Notes: generated from the letters alone by a model not told the origin. Shown: positions 35,953-45,214, counted from the first letter of the stretch. The stretch is 64,000 bases of DNA from Tenacibaculum finnmarkense genomovar ulcerans (GCF_900239495.1 NZ_OENE01000014.1:1-64000); one strand, 5' to 3'. Program-made: numbers and translations.

Positions 35953-36825
35953 TTATTTTTTTAGGATATTAAATTCTTCTAAAAGCTCATCAAAAAGTTT
36001 ACTGTTGCTGCTTTCAGCACTTTTAAAATCAGTATGATTTGTCTCTAAATCGGTCGGTGTGTTTTTAGCAATTTCATCTTTTTCATAGTCATATAACGAC
36101 CATTTTTGATCAACATATTCTAGGGCAGTTAAGTTTTCAATCCAATCGCCAGAATTTAAATAAGTAGTTTGACCATTTTCGTTTTTTATCAATTTTATTT
36201 CAGGCTGATGTATATGTCCACATACCACATAATCATAGCCGTTAGAAATAGCAATATCAGAAGCTGTAGTTTCAAAATTATTGATAAATTTCACAGCGCC
36301 TTTAACACTGTTTTTTATTTTTTTAGAAAAAGATAATTTTCCGTAACCTAGTTTATTACTAAACCAATTTGCGGCAATATTTATCAGTATTAAAGTATCA
36401 TAACCAATACTGCCTAGTTTTGCCAACCATTTTGAATGTTGCATAGTAACATCAAATACATCACCATGAAAAAACCAGCCTTTTTTGCCGTCAATATCTA
36501 AAACAACTTTGTTGACTATTTCGAAACTACCAAGTCGAAATCCTTTAAATTTACGAAGCATTTCATCATGATTTCCTGTAATATAGTACACCTTGGTATC
36601 TGAAGTTATATACGACATGAGTTGCTTTATAATTTTCATGTGGGATTTAGGAAAGTAACTTTTCTTAAATTGCCAAATGTCAATAATATCGCCATTTAAA
36701 ATTAAAATCTTTGGTTCTACAGTTTTTAAATACCGATGAAGCTCATTGGCTTTACATCCATAAGTACCTAAATGAACATCAGAAATAACAACAATATCTA
36801 ATTTTCGTTTCTTGTTTTTTATCAT
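35953..36825 (-). CDS. LpxH-like calcineurin-type metallophosphoesterase
   Basis: This 290-residue protein carries the five metal-binding motifs of calcineurin-like phosphoesterases: ISDVHLGT, LNGDIIDIW, ITGNHDE, FHGDVFD and GHIHQPE. The arrangement matches the UDP-2,3-diacylglucosamine diphosphatase family (lipid A synthesis). It is longer than classical LpxH (about 240), and the C-terminal tail (about 250-290) is acidic. The start was set at ATG 36825 (MIKNKKRKLDIVVISD); a longer frame from 36855 adds ten residues with no family match. It is coupled to the glycosyltransferase gene downstream. A true lipid A role is inference. Confidence 0.85.
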   Translation of the reverse strand: MIKNKKRKLDIVVISDVHLGTYGCKANELHRYLKTVEPKILILNGDIIDIWQFKKSYFPKSHMKIIKQLMSYITSDTKVYYITGNHDEMLRKFKGFRLGSFEIVNKVVLDIDGKKGWFFHGDVFDVTMQHSKWLAKLGSIGYDTLILINIAANWFSNKLGYGKLSFSKKIKNSVKGAVKFINNFETTASDIAISNGYDYVVCGHIHQPEIKLIKNENGQTTYLNSGDWIENLTALEYVDQKWSLYDYEKDEIAKNTPTDLETNHTDFKSAESSNSKLFDELLEEFNILKK

Positions 36826-36966
36826 TTTAAAAAGTATCCTAATGTATTTATACAAACATACTTTTCAAATGTGTTTTAATCTTAAGCAAATTGTGAAGTA
36901 TTCGCAGTCAAATCTTTAAACAAAGGTAAACGCTGTGTATTATTAATGTAAATATTTAGAACGTAA

Positions 36967-37010
36967 AAAAGACGTAAAAACATGGTTTTAGCCAAGTATT
37001 TACGTCTTTT
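36967..37010 (-). terminator. Terminator of secA
   Basis: The stem AAAAGACGTAAA (36967-36978) / TTTACGTCTTTT (36999-37010), with a smaller inner TGG/CCA pair, lies 22 bases beyond the secA stop. The A-rich left flank gives a U-run in the minus-strand transcript. Confidence 0.75.
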
Positions 37011-37031
37011 AAAGCGTGTATTAAAGGTTGT

Positions 37032-40000
37032 TTATTTTTGATAAACCACCCATTTCCCTGATTCTAATAAAGGGATTGCTTGTTTGTATTTTAATTCTTT
37101 TTCTTCGCCAGACATCACATTTTTGATGGTAACTTTTTCGTTACGCCCAACCTTTGGCTCTTCACGAACAATAGTTTCAACAACTTGCTGTTCTTGAGTT
37201 TGCTGATTACGAGCATTACTCATTGCTTGTTGCGAAGAGTTTTGAACCTCGTCTTTATGGGTGTCAAATTGCTGAATTTCTTGGTGTTCAGGAGCTTCTG
37301 AAACTTGGTCAACATCTTGGCTAGGTAAATGTCCTTTAAATAAGAACGATAACACTTCTTTATTAATGACATCAACAGTAGCTTGAAATAATTCAAAAGC
37401 TTCAAATTTGTAGACTAATAAAGGATCTTTTTGTTCGTAGGTAGCATTTTGAACGGTTTGTTTTAACTCATCCATTTTACGTAAATGATCCTTCCAGTTT
37501 TCATCAATAATTGATAATGTGATGTTCTTTTCAAAGTCGTTTACTAATGATTTTCCTTCCGACTCATAAGCTTGTTTTAAATCGGTAACCACCTGTACTG
37601 TTTTAGCGCCATCAGTAAAAGGAACGATAATACGTTCGTAGCGATCTCCTTCGGTTTCAAAAACATTTTTAATAACAGGAAAGGCAGTATGTGCATGTCT
37701 TTCAGTATCATTTTTATAATGAGCAGAAACAATTACGTATAACTTATCTGTTAATTCTTCTTCTGTGAATTTTTTAAATTCTTCTTCAGTAAAAGGCGAA
37801 GTCATTGCAGAGAAACGAATTAATTCAAACTCAAAATTCGTGTAATTATGACTCGCTTTATTTTGCTTTACAATTGAACTACAAGTATCATAAATCATAT
37901 TTGCAATGTCAATTTGTAAACGCTGACCATCTAAGGCATGACGACGACGTTTGTAAATAAACTCACGTTGTGCGTTCATAATATCATCATACTCTAATAA
38001 ACGCTTACGAATACCAAAGTTATTTTCTTCTACTTTTTTCTGTGCTCTTTCAATAGATTTTGAAATCATAGAATGTTGAATTACTTCCCCATCTTTTAAT
38101 CCCATTCTGTCCATCATTTTGGCAATTCTGTCAGAACCAAATAAACGCATTAAATTGTCATCTAAAGCAACATAAAATTGTGACGAACCAACATCTCCCT
38201 GACGACCCGCACGACCACGTAACTGACGGTCAACACGACGAGAATCATGACGTTCTGTACCAACAATAGCTAAACCACCATTATCTTTTACTTCTTTCGA
38301 TAATTTAATGTCGGTACCACGACCTGCCATATTTGTAGCAATTGTTACAATCCCAGGTTTTCCAGCTTCAGCAACAACATCAGCTTCACGTTTGTGTAAT
38401 TTTGCATTTAATATATTATGAGGAATTTTACGCATTTGTAACATTCTTCCTAATAATTCTGATATTTCTACGGATGTTGTTCCAATAAGTACCGGACGAC
38501 CTGCGTTCGATAATTTTACAACATCTTCAATAACAGCATTGTATTTTTCACGAGTAGTTTTGTAAACTAAATCATCTTTATCATCTCTTTGAATAGGTCT
38601 GTTGGTAGGGATTTCAACAACATCTAATTTATAAATTTCCCAAAATTCCCCCGATTCTGTAATTGCCGTACCTGTCATTCCAGATAATTTGCGATACATT
38701 CTAAAGTAATTCTGTAAAGTAACCGTTGCAAAGGTTTGCGTAGCATCTTCAATGTTTACGTTTTCTTTAGCTTCTAGTGCTTGGTGTAATCCGTCAGAGT
38801 AGCGACGACCGTCCATAATACGCCCCGTTTGCTCATCAACAATCATTACCTTGTTTTCCATCACTACATATTCCACATCTTTTTCAAAAACAGTATATGC
38901 TTTTAAAAGTTGATTCATCGTATGAATACGTTCGCTTTTTACGCTAAAATCACGGTATAATTCTTCTTTTTTGTTTGCTTTATCTTCAACAGAATCTTCA
39001 CTTTTGTCAATTTGACCAACAATAACACTAATATCTGGTAAAACGAAAAAGGTATTATTTTGTGTTTTTTCTGATAAAAGATTAATTCCTTTATCAGTTA
39101 AATCAATTTGATTATTTTTTTCTTCAACAGTAAACCATAATTCGTTATCTACCTCAGGCATTAACTTATTATTGTCTTGCATATAAAAGTTTTCTGTTTT
39201 TTGAAGAATTTGTTTAATTCCTTCAGTAGATAAAAACTTAATTAATGCTTTGTTTTTAGGAAGACCTCTGTAAACTCTAAATAATAAGAAACCACCTTCT
39301 TTTTCATCACCAGCTTTTAATAATTTTTTAGCTTCTGCTAAAACTCCTACTAAATATTTGTTTTGTAATGAAACTAAATCGGCAACCAAAGGTTTTAATT
39401 CGTTAAACTCATGACGATCTCCTTGAGCCACAGGTCCAGAAATAATTAACGGCGTACGAGCATCATCAATTAAAACAGAATCTACTTCATCAATAATAGC
39501 GTAGTTAGGCGCTCTTTGTACTAAATCATCTTTTGATGAAGCCATGTTATCACGTAAATAATCGAAACCAAATTCGTTATTTGTTCCGTAGGTAATATCG
39601 GCATTATAAGCATTTCTACGTTCTTCTGAATTTGGCTGATGAAAATCAACACAATCTGTAGATAATCCGTGGAATTCAAAAATAGGAGCCATCCAAGCTC
39701 TATCACGTTTTGCTAAATAGTCATTTACAGTTACTACGTGTACTCCGTTACCAGTTAAGGCGTTTAAGTAAACAGGTAGAGTAGATACTAAGGTTTTCCC
39801 TTCACCAGTCATCATTTCGGCAATTTTACCTTGATGTAAAACAGAACCACCAATTAATTGTACGTCATAATGTACCATGTCCCAGGCAACTTCTTTACCA
39901 GCGGCATCCCATGAACTCGCCCAAAAAGCTTTATCTTCTTGTAAGGTAACATGTGCTCTGGTTGCTGATAATTCTCTATCAAAAGCAGATGCGGTAACTT

Positions 40001-40385
40001 CTACGGCATCATTTTCGGTAAAACGTTTTGCCGTTTCTTTAACTAAAGCAAAAGCTTCCGGCATAATTTCTAGTAAAACAGCTTCCGATTTTTCGTATGC
40101 TTGGTCTTTTAGCTTGTCAATTTGAGCATATATTTCTTCTTGACGGTCAATATCAGCAGTTAAAGCTTCTTTTTCTAAAGTAGCGATTGTATCTGTAAAA
40201 GATTTTGTTGCTTCTTTAATTTTTGATTTAAATTCGATAGTCTTTGTTCGCAACCCATCGTTGGATAAACTATTGAATGATTTTTCAAAGTATTGTACTT
40301 TCTCAACAATTGGTTGTAAAAGTTTTAAGTCTTTTTGTTGTTTATCACCAACAAAAATTTTAAGAATCGAATTTAAAACGCTCAT
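37032..40385 (-). CDS. secA: Preprotein translocase ATPase SecA
   Basis: This 1117-residue motor drives protein export through SecYEG. Walker A is MTGEGKT (192-198). The DEAD-type motif is IIDEVDSVLIDDARTPLIISGP, split over residues about 300-320, and nucleotide-binding domain 2 has ATNMAGRGTDIKL and RQLRGRAGRQGD. It is longer than the E. coli protein (901) because of an insertion after the first nucleotide-binding domain (about 330-465; LLKAGDEKEGGFLLFRVYRG), typical of Bacteroidetes. The C-terminal zinc/SecB-binding tail with clustered Cys is absent; instead it ends GKWVVYQK after a Gln-rich linker. It has its own terminator. Confidence 0.97.
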   Translation of the reverse strand: MSVLNSILKIFVGDKQQKDLKLLQPIVEKVQYFEKSFNSLSNDGLRTKTIEFKSKIKEATKSFTDTIATLEKEALTADIDRQEEIYAQIDKLKDQAYEKSEAVLLEIMPEAFALVKETAKRFTENDAVEVTASAFDRELSATRAHVTLQEDKAFWASSWDAAGKEVAWDMVHYDVQLIGGSVLHQGKIAEMMTGEGKTLVSTLPVYLNALTGNGVHVVTVNDYLAKRDRAWMAPIFEFHGLSTDCVDFHQPNSEERRNAYNADITYGTNNEFGFDYLRDNMASSKDDLVQRAPNYAIIDEVDSVLIDDARTPLIISGPVAQGDRHEFNELKPLVADLVSLQNKYLVGVLAEAKKLLKAGDEKEGGFLLFRVYRGLPKNKALIKFLSTEGIKQILQKTENFYMQDNNKLMPEVDNELWFTVEEKNNQIDLTDKGINLLSEKTQNNTFFVLPDISVIVGQIDKSEDSVEDKANKKEELYRDFSVKSERIHTMNQLLKAYTVFEKDVEYVVMENKVMIVDEQTGRIMDGRRYSDGLHQALEAKENVNIEDATQTFATVTLQNYFRMYRKLSGMTGTAITESGEFWEIYKLDVVEIPTNRPIQRDDKDDLVYKTTREKYNAVIEDVVKLSNAGRPVLIGTTSVEISELLGRMLQMRKIPHNILNAKLHKREADVVAEAGKPGIVTIATNMAGRGTDIKLSKEVKDNGGLAIVGTERHDSRRVDRQLRGRAGRQGDVGSSQFYVALDDNLMRLFGSDRIAKMMDRMGLKDGEVIQHSMISKSIERAQKKVEENNFGIRKRLLEYDDIMNAQREFIYKRRRHALDGQRLQIDIANMIYDTCSSIVKQNKASHNYTNFEFELIRFSAMTSPFTEEEFKKFTEEELTDKLYVIVSAHYKNDTERHAHTAFPVIKNVFETEGDRYERIIVPFTDGAKTVQVVTDLKQAYESEGKSLVNDFEKNITLSIIDENWKDHLRKMDELKQTVQNATYEQKDPLLVYKFEAFELFQATVDVINKEVLSFLFKGHLPSQDVDQVSEAPEHQEIQQFDTHKDEVQNSSQQAMSNARNQQTQEQQVVETIVREEPKVGRNEKVTIKNVMSGEEKELKYKQAIPLLESGKWVVYQK

Positions 40386-40470
40386 TTTTAAAATATTATT
40401 AGGTAGCTGTTTAACGTTTGGTTAATAGAGCTAGTTATATGTTTATATTTAAAGTAGGTATTAGTATGTA

Positions 40471-40501
40471 AAAAAAAAACCTCTTAATAGAGGCTTTTTT
40501 T
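40471..40501 (-). terminator. Terminator of the thioesterase-adenosyltransferase-DUF2795 run
   Basis: The hairpin CCTCT-TAAT-AGAGG, with A-run before and T-run after, lies 12 bases beyond the DUF2795 stop codon; in the minus direction the A-run supplies the U-tract. Confidence 0.8.
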
Positions 40502-40513
40502 GGGTCGGTATTC

Positions 40514-40735
40514 TTAGTATTCCTCTTCGTTCCAAAGATAATCTTCTTCGGTCGGATAGTCAGGCCAAATTTCAATTATTGAGTCGTAAGAATCACCTTC
40601 GTCTTCAATATCTTGTAAGTTTTCAACCACTTCTAAAGGCGCTCCGGTACGAATAGCATAATCAATTAATTCGTCTTTCGTTGCAGGCCAAGGTGCATCT
40701 GCTAAATAAGAAGCTAGTTCAAGTGTCCAATACAT
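40514..40735 (-). CDS. DUF2795 domain small protein
   Basis: This 73-residue acidic protein matches the DUF2795 pattern (PATKDELIDYAIRTGAPLEVVENLQ) and then a Glu/Asp/Tyr-rich tail (YDSIIEIWPDYPTEEDYLWN). The family is widespread, sometimes doubled in other bacteria, with no known function. It lies 66 bases after the cobalamin adenosyltransferase gene and shares its terminator. Confidence 0.85.
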   Translation of the reverse strand: MYWTLELASYLADAPWPATKDELIDYAIRTGAPLEVVENLQDIEDEGDSYDSIIEIWPDYPTEEDYLWNEEEY

Positions 40736-40801
40736 TTTTTATCTGTTTAAGTAAGATTATCACAAACATAAATTTTTATTTGTAATAAGCCAAGTGTTTT
40801 T

Positions 40802-41374
40802 TTATAGTTTTTCAGGAGTCCATTTAACCTCCGTGATGTTTAAATTTTTATTCAATTTCCGTGCCACTACAAATAAATAGTCAGAAAGTCGGTTTAAATA
40901 ACGTAAAATACTAGCATCAACCGTTTCTTCAGCGTTTAATGCTACCACAAAACGTTCTGCTCTACGACAAACACAGCGAGCTATGTGACAAAATGACACA
41001 GTTTCGTGCCCGCCAGGCAATATGAAATGAGTCATTTGTGGTAAATGGGCATTCATGGCATCAATTTCATCTTCTAAAAAAACAATAGAAGCATCTGTTA
41101 TCTTATAAATATTTAAGCGCTCTTTACCATTTTTTAAGGTTTCTTTTTCAGGGGGTGTGGCAAGCATTGCGCCTAGGGTAAATAAATCACCTTGAATTTT
41201 AAGCAAGCTTTTTTTAATAGTTTGATCGGTTGTTTTATCGCCAATTAAACCGATATAAGAATTTAATTCGTCAACCGTTCCGTAGCTTTCAATACGCAAA
41301 TGATGTTTAGGTACACGTGTTCCTCCAAATAAAGCTGTGCTGCCTTTGTCGCCAGTTTTAGTGTATATTTTCAT
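40802..41374 (-). CDS. PduO-type ATP:cob(I)alamin adenosyltransferase
   Basis: This 190-residue cytoplasmic enzyme transfers the adenosyl group of ATP to cob(I)alamin, making coenzyme B12. It has the N-terminal P-loop-like motif IYTKTGDKGSTALFGGTRVPK and the C-terminal helices with CRRAERFVVAL and RYLNRLSDYLFVVAR, where the conserved Arg and Asn/Asp contact ATP. The length is typical. It lies 15 bases after the thioesterase gene. It would supply cofactor to enzymes such as methylmalonyl-CoA mutase encoded elsewhere (inference). Confidence 0.93.
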   Translation of the reverse strand: MKIYTKTGDKGSTALFGGTRVPKHHLRIESYGTVDELNSYIGLIGDKTTDQTIKKSLLKIQGDLFTLGAMLATPPEKETLKNGKERLNIYKITDASIVFLEDEIDAMNAHLPQMTHFILPGGHETVSFCHIARCVCRRAERFVVALNAEETVDASILRYLNRLSDYLFVVARKLNKNLNITEVKWTPEKL

Positions 41375-41389
41375 AAATAGTAGTGGTTT

Positions 41390-41797
41390 TTATGTGGTTT
41401 GTAAACTTAATGCTTCTAAAATATAGTCAGGGCAGCGCATCGGTTTTTTTGTTTTCATATTGATAAAAGCCAAAACAGTACTTCCTGTGCAGATTAATTG
41501 CTTGTTTTGATTGGTAATTTCATACTCAAATTCAATTTTAACAGCAGGTGTTTTTTTAATACTTGTTGTAATAATTAATTCATCATCATACAGTGCCGAT
41601 TTTTTAAAATTACACAATAATGAAATGACAGGCAACATAACACCGTTTTCCTCCATAAATTTATAAGTAACTCCTGAAGAACGTAATAATTCGGTGCGGC
41701 CTATTTCAAAATACTGTGCATAATTACCATAATATACAACGCCCATCTGATCTGTTTCGGCATAACGAACACGAACTGTAGTTTTATTTTTTTTCAA
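41390..41797 (-). CDS. Acyl-CoA thioesterase of the 4HBT/YbgC family
   Basis: This 135-residue hotdog-fold protein has the catalytic block VRYAETDQMGVVYYGNYAQYFEIGR, with the YbgC/4HBT Asp, followed by the ELLRSSGVTY helix. Members hydrolyse acyl-CoA or acyl-ACP thioesters; chain preference cannot be told from sequence. It is first in the run leading to the adenosyltransferase and DUF2795 genes and is divergent from dnaA. Confidence 0.9.
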   Translation of the reverse strand: MKKNKTTVRVRYAETDQMGVVYYGNYAQYFEIGRTELLRSSGVTYKFMEENGVMLPVISLLCNFKKSALYDDELIITTSIKKTPAVKIEFEYEITNQNKQLICTGSTVLAFINMKTKKPMRCPDYILEALSLQTT

Positions 41798-41881
41798 AGT
41801 ATCTTTTGTTTTTAATTTACAGGAACGTTACGTATAAAATAATTAAGAAGCAATAGGTACTGAATTTTTTTATCCTAAATT

Positions 41882-41890
41882 TTATTCACA
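41882..41890 (+). promoter_or_regulatory. Possible DnaA box upstream of dnaA
   Basis: TTATTCACA fits the DnaA-box consensus TTATNCACA and lies 88 bases before the dnaA ATG, next to a promoter-like ATTTTTGCA. DnaA commonly represses its own gene through such a site. It is a single match in A+T-rich DNA and could be chance. Confidence 0.35.
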
Positions 41891-41978
41891 TTTTTGCACC
41901 CTCGTACCAAGGCGAAATCCTCTTAGCCCTTACAAAAGAATAAAAATTAACAACTAAAATTGTTTTTAACCCAAATAA

Positions 41979-43403
41979 ATGACTAAAACTGCTGATTCAG
42001 TTTGGAAGGAATGCTTATCTTTTATAAAAGATAACATTAAACACCAAGCATATAAAACTTGGTTTGAGCCAATTAAACCTGTTAAATTAGCTGAAGAAGC
42101 TCTTACAGTTCAAGTGCCTAGTAAATTTTTTTACGAATGGCTAGAAGAGCATTATATTAAGTTATTAAGAGTTGCTTTGGTTAAAGAATTAGGGGCCGAT
42201 GCTAGGTTAATTTATGATGTACGTTTAGAAAATACCTATAGTAGTAACAGTCCTCAAATAGTTAAAATACCGAGTTCAAATCGGAAAGCGGTAAAATCGC
42301 CGAAAACTACTGTACCGACAGAGTCTAAAAGAGAGTTGAAAAATCCTTTTGTGATTCCTGGTTTACAAAAAGTTAAAATAGAGTCGCAATTAAACCCAAA
42401 CTATAATTTTATCAATTATATAGAAGGTGATGCTAACAGATTAGCTCGTTCGGCGGGTATGGCAGTAGCAAATAAACCTGGAGGAACGTCGTTTAATCCG
42501 TTATTGGTTTACGGTCCTGTTGGGCTAGGAAAAACACATTTAGTACAAGCAATTGGGGTTGAGGTAAAAGATAAATATCCTGATAAAACCGTTTTATATA
42601 TTTCTTCGGAAAAATTTACCCAGCAATTTATTGATTCGGTAAAATCGAACACTAGAAACGATTTTATTCATTTTTATGAAATGGTCGATGTGTTAATTAT
42701 TGATGATATTCAATTTTTATCTGGTAAAACAGGTACGCAAGAAGTGTTTTTTCATATTTTTAATCATTTACATCAAAATGGAAAACAGGTAATTTTAACT
42801 TCGGATAAAGCCCCTGTAGATATGCAAGATATTGAATTGCGTTTATTGTCTCGTTTTAAATGGGGATTATCAGCCGAATTACAAGCACCTTCTTTTGAAA
42901 CTCGTGTTTCGATACTTCATAATAAATTGTATCAAGATGGTGTTGAAATGCCTGAAGATGTAATTGAATATATCGCCAAAAATGTAAAGGCGAATGTTCG
43001 TGAATTAGAAGGAGTTATTATTTCGATGATTGCCCAAGCATCATTTAATAAAAGAGATTTTACTGTTAGCTTAGCAAGAGAAATTGTTGATAAATTTGTA
43101 AAAACAACCCAGCGAGAAATATCAATTGATTATATTCAAAGAGTTGTTGCTAAATATTTTGAAATGGATGTAGCTATGTTACAGTCTAAAACTCGTAAAA
43201 GACACATTGTTCAGGCGCGTCAATTAGCCATGTTTTTTGCAAAGCGTTTAACAAAGTTATCATTAGCGAGTATTGGAAGTCAAATAGGTAAAAGAGATCA
43301 CGCTACGGTATTACATGCCTGTAAAACTGTTGATAATTTAACAGAAACAGATAAGAAATTTAAAAAATACGTAGAGGAATTAACCGCTAAATTAACTTTT
43401 TAA
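41979..43403 (+). CDS. dnaA: Chromosomal replication initiator DnaA
   Basis: This 474-residue AAA+ initiator unwinds the origin. Domain I (about 1-85) binds helicase partners, followed by a short linker. The AAA+ core has Walker A GPVGLGKTH (about 179) and Walker B VLIIDDIQFLSG (about 237). The C-terminal DNA-binding helix-turn-helix carries the DnaA signature SIGSQIGKRDHATVLHACKTV. The neighbours are not the classical dnaN/recF genes, as usual in Bacteroidetes. I see no array of DnaA boxes, so the replication origin is probably not in this window. Confidence 0.97.
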   Translation: MTKTADSVWKECLSFIKDNIKHQAYKTWFEPIKPVKLAEEALTVQVPSKFFYEWLEEHYIKLLRVALVKELGADARLIYDVRLENTYSSNSPQIVKIPSSNRKAVKSPKTTVPTESKRELKNPFVIPGLQKVKIESQLNPNYNFINYIEGDANRLARSAGMAVANKPGGTSFNPLLVYGPVGLGKTHLVQAIGVEVKDKYPDKTVLYISSEKFTQQFIDSVKSNTRNDFIHFYEMVDVLIIDDIQFLSGKTGTQEVFFHIFNHLHQNGKQVILTSDKAPVDMQDIELRLLSRFKWGLSAELQAPSFETRVSILHNKLYQDGVEMPEDVIEYIAKNVKANVRELEGVIISMIAQASFNKRDFTVSLAREIVDKFVKTTQREISIDYIQRVVAKYFEMDVAMLQSKTRKRHIVQARQLAMFFAKRLTKLSLASIGSQIGKRDHATVLHACKTVDNLTETDKKFKKYVEELTAKLTF

Positions 43404-43458
43404 TAAAGCGATTCATGTTAAAATATTTCTTCAAAATAGGCAATTTAAAAAAGACAAA

Positions 43459-44163
43459 ATGAAAGGTAAATTATATTTAATACCAACAACATTAGGAGAT
43501 ACAGAGCCTTTAGAGGTAATGCCGATTTCTGTTAAAAAAGTAATAGAGCATCTTGATTTTTTTATTGTAGAAAATGAAAAATCAGCAAGAGGGTTTATTA
43601 AAAAGATTACGCCTAATAAATCACAACCTTCTTTAGAATTATTATTATTAGACAAATATTCAAATGATATTGAAACACAAAATTATTTAGATGTTTGTGA
43701 AAAAGGTATTTCTATTGGATTATTATCAGATGCGGGCGTTCCTGCGGTTGCCGATCCAGGTGCAATGATTGTAAAATTAGCGCACGAAAAAGGCATTCAG
43801 GTAGTACCTTTGGTAGGTCCTTCTTCTATTTTAATGGCAATGATGGGTTCAGGAATGAATGGGCAGAGCTTTGCTTTTAATGGGTATTTACCTATTGATA
43901 AATCAGACAGAAAACGTGCAATTAAAGAGTTAGAAAAGCTTTCTAGTGTTAAAAATCAATCACAAATTTTTATAGAAACGCCGTATCGAAATGAAAAAAT
44001 GTTAGATGATTTAAGAAATGTTTTATCGGCAGATACACGTGTTTGTGTTGCCTGCGATATTACACTTCCTTCAGAATATATAAAAACCTTTACCGTTAAA
44101 GAATGGAAGCATATAAAAACAGATTTGCATAAACGCCCAACTATTTTTATTATTCATAAATAG
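43459..44163 (+). CDS. RsmI-like SAM-dependent methyltransferase (tetrapyrrole methylase fold)
   Basis: This 234-residue protein belongs to the fold shared by RsmI (2'-O-methylation of C1402 in 16S rRNA) and tetrapyrrole methylases. It has the N-terminal GKLYLIPTTLGD, the glycine/aspartate SAM loop GLLSDAGVPAVADPGAMIV, VPLVGPSSILMAMMGSGMNG, and FIETPYRNEKMLDDL as in RsmI. It is shorter than E. coli RsmI (286) and the middle diverges, so the Bacteroidetes subgroup may have its own target. It follows dnaA by 55 bases. Confidence 0.85.
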   Translation: MKGKLYLIPTTLGDTEPLEVMPISVKKVIEHLDFFIVENEKSARGFIKKITPNKSQPSLELLLLDKYSNDIETQNYLDVCEKGISIGLLSDAGVPAVADPGAMIVKLAHEKGIQVVPLVGPSSILMAMMGSGMNGQSFAFNGYLPIDKSDRKRAIKELEKLSSVKNQSQIFIETPYRNEKMLDDLRNVLSADTRVCVACDITLPSEYIKTFTVKEWKHIKTDLHKRPTIFIIHK

Positions 44164-44195
44164 TAAGGTGTAAATTAAGGTATAAAATTATATAT

Positions 44196-44226
44196 AAAAA
44201 AGACAGCTATTATAGCTGTCTTTTTT
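44196..44226. terminator. Bidirectional terminator
   Basis: The palindrome GACAGCTAT (44202-44210) T ATAGCTGTC (44212-44220), with A's left and T's right, lies between the RsmI-like gene and the convergent lysozyme-like gene. Confidence 0.88.
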
Positions 44227-44254
44227 AGTTGGTATATATTTTTGTAAGATGATG

Positions 44255-44845
44255 TTAAACAGTAGCTCTTTTATTGGCGTTAATAGTTGATACATCATAG
44301 CCTGCAAATTTTTTGATATAAGATTTAATAGAGGTTCCAAAGGCATCTTTAAATTGAAAATGACCATTTGATCGTAAATATTTTTTAACGTTACCAGCCC
44401 CACCTAAATGCGCTGCTGCTAAAATACCAGATTCGGTAATTTTAGTACCGTTTATAGTTTTTCCAACACATCGTTTAATATCTTTTCTTAAAATCCATTT
44501 ATTTACTTTACAGTAAGCGATAAATGCTTTTTCTTGTAATTCAGGTGTTTTAAGAAAATTCGTAGTATTGTAAATTCGGAACCTTTTTAAGGTTGATTTT
44601 CCAAATTGGTATTTACCTAAGTAGCCAAGTTTATTTACAACTCTATATTTTCCTTGCGATTCTTTAAAAGCTACTGCTTCTTTAAAACCAACAAAGTTTT
44701 TTAGTAAAAAAGGGACGTTAATTTCTTCAATAGAAGGCACGGTCTTTTTTGGTATGTTTGTTGTTTTTTCGTTCTCAAATTTCGGGCTTGTAAAACTAGC
44801 TAGTAGAGCAAATCCTATAAATGTAAATCCTAAATACTTGATAAT
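44255..44845 (-). CDS. Exported lysozyme-like / peptidoglycan-acting protein with a probable non-ATG start
   Basis: The domain (161 residues from GTG 44740) has FKESQGKYRVVNKLGYLGKY, typical of lysozyme/transglycosylase folds with a catalytic Glu, and later GILAAAHLGGAGNVKKYL. It probably cuts or binds peptidoglycan. The frame stays open for 35 codons upstream, to a TAA at 44849-44851. These codons read as a signal peptide (IKYLGFTFIGFALLASFTSP) plus a linker. No ATG, GTG or TTG lies in that stretch; the best candidate is ATT at 44845 (or ATC at 44842). A strong promoter with its -7 at 44870-44877 would give a ~20-base leader to ATT 44845. I therefore annotate 196 residues. A GTG start at 44740 without signal peptide is the conventional alternative. 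Confidence 0.7.
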   Translation of the reverse strand: MIKYLGFTFIGFALLASFTSPKFENEKTTNIPKKTVPSIEEINVPFLLKNFVGFKEAVAFKESQGKYRVVNKLGYLGKYQFGKSTLKRFRIYNTTNFLKTPELQEKAFIAYCKVNKWILRKDIKRCVGKTINGTKITESGILAAAHLGGAGNVKKYLRSNGHFQFKDAFGTSIKSYIKKFAGYDVSTINANKRATV

Positions 44846-44869
44846 TAGTTATCTTTCTATTTTGCGGTG

Positions 44870-44900
44870 CAAAGGTACACTAATTGTTATAATACCAAAA
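44870..44900 (-). promoter_or_regulatory. Promoter of the lysozyme-like gene
   Basis: On the minus strand, TTTTG (44896-44900) is followed after 18 bases by TACCTTTG (complement of 44870-44877), a perfect -7 element. Transcription would start near 44864. Confidence 0.6.
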
Positions 44901-45148
44901 TTTATTTTTAAGAAGGTGTTTTGGTTGCTTTTTTTTAGTTATTTTGTTGGTGATTAGTTGAGGTTTAGCTCTTTTTTGATAAAATAAACCAGGTTAATTG
45001 TAGCTCTTTTTTTAGACGAGTAATCGTATGTAAACTATAATTAAAGGCTTAAAAAGGTCTTTTAAGTGCTCTATAAGTTTAATAATTACTTCTTTGAATA
45101 ATATATTAGGTACATATTGTAGTGGTATTCTAGCAGTTTTTTATAAAA

Positions 45149-45177
45149 AAAACAGGTTGCTAAAAGCAACCTGTTTT
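45149..45177 (-). terminator. Terminator of the collagenase gene
   Basis: A perfect 13-bp stem, AAAACAGGTTGCT (45149-45161) / AGCAACCTGTTTT (45165-45177), lies 38 bases beyond the collagenase stop codon, with A's that give a U-run in the transcript. Confidence 0.9.
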
Positions 45178-45214
45178 GTATTTGTAATAAAAAATAATGT
45201 TTGTATTAAGCTTA

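Larger units (their letters stand above)
44846..45214. other. Intergenic region between the collagenase and lysozyme-like genes
   Basis: These 369 bases hold the promoter of the lysozyme-like gene (44870-44900) and the collagenase terminator (45149-45177). I see no open frame with coding character and no other structure between them. Confidence 0.5.

Noticed and set aside
41798..41978. Chromosome origin next to dnaA
   Set aside because: Only one DnaA-box match, no cluster of boxes or clear unwinding element, and no neighbouring dnaN or recF.
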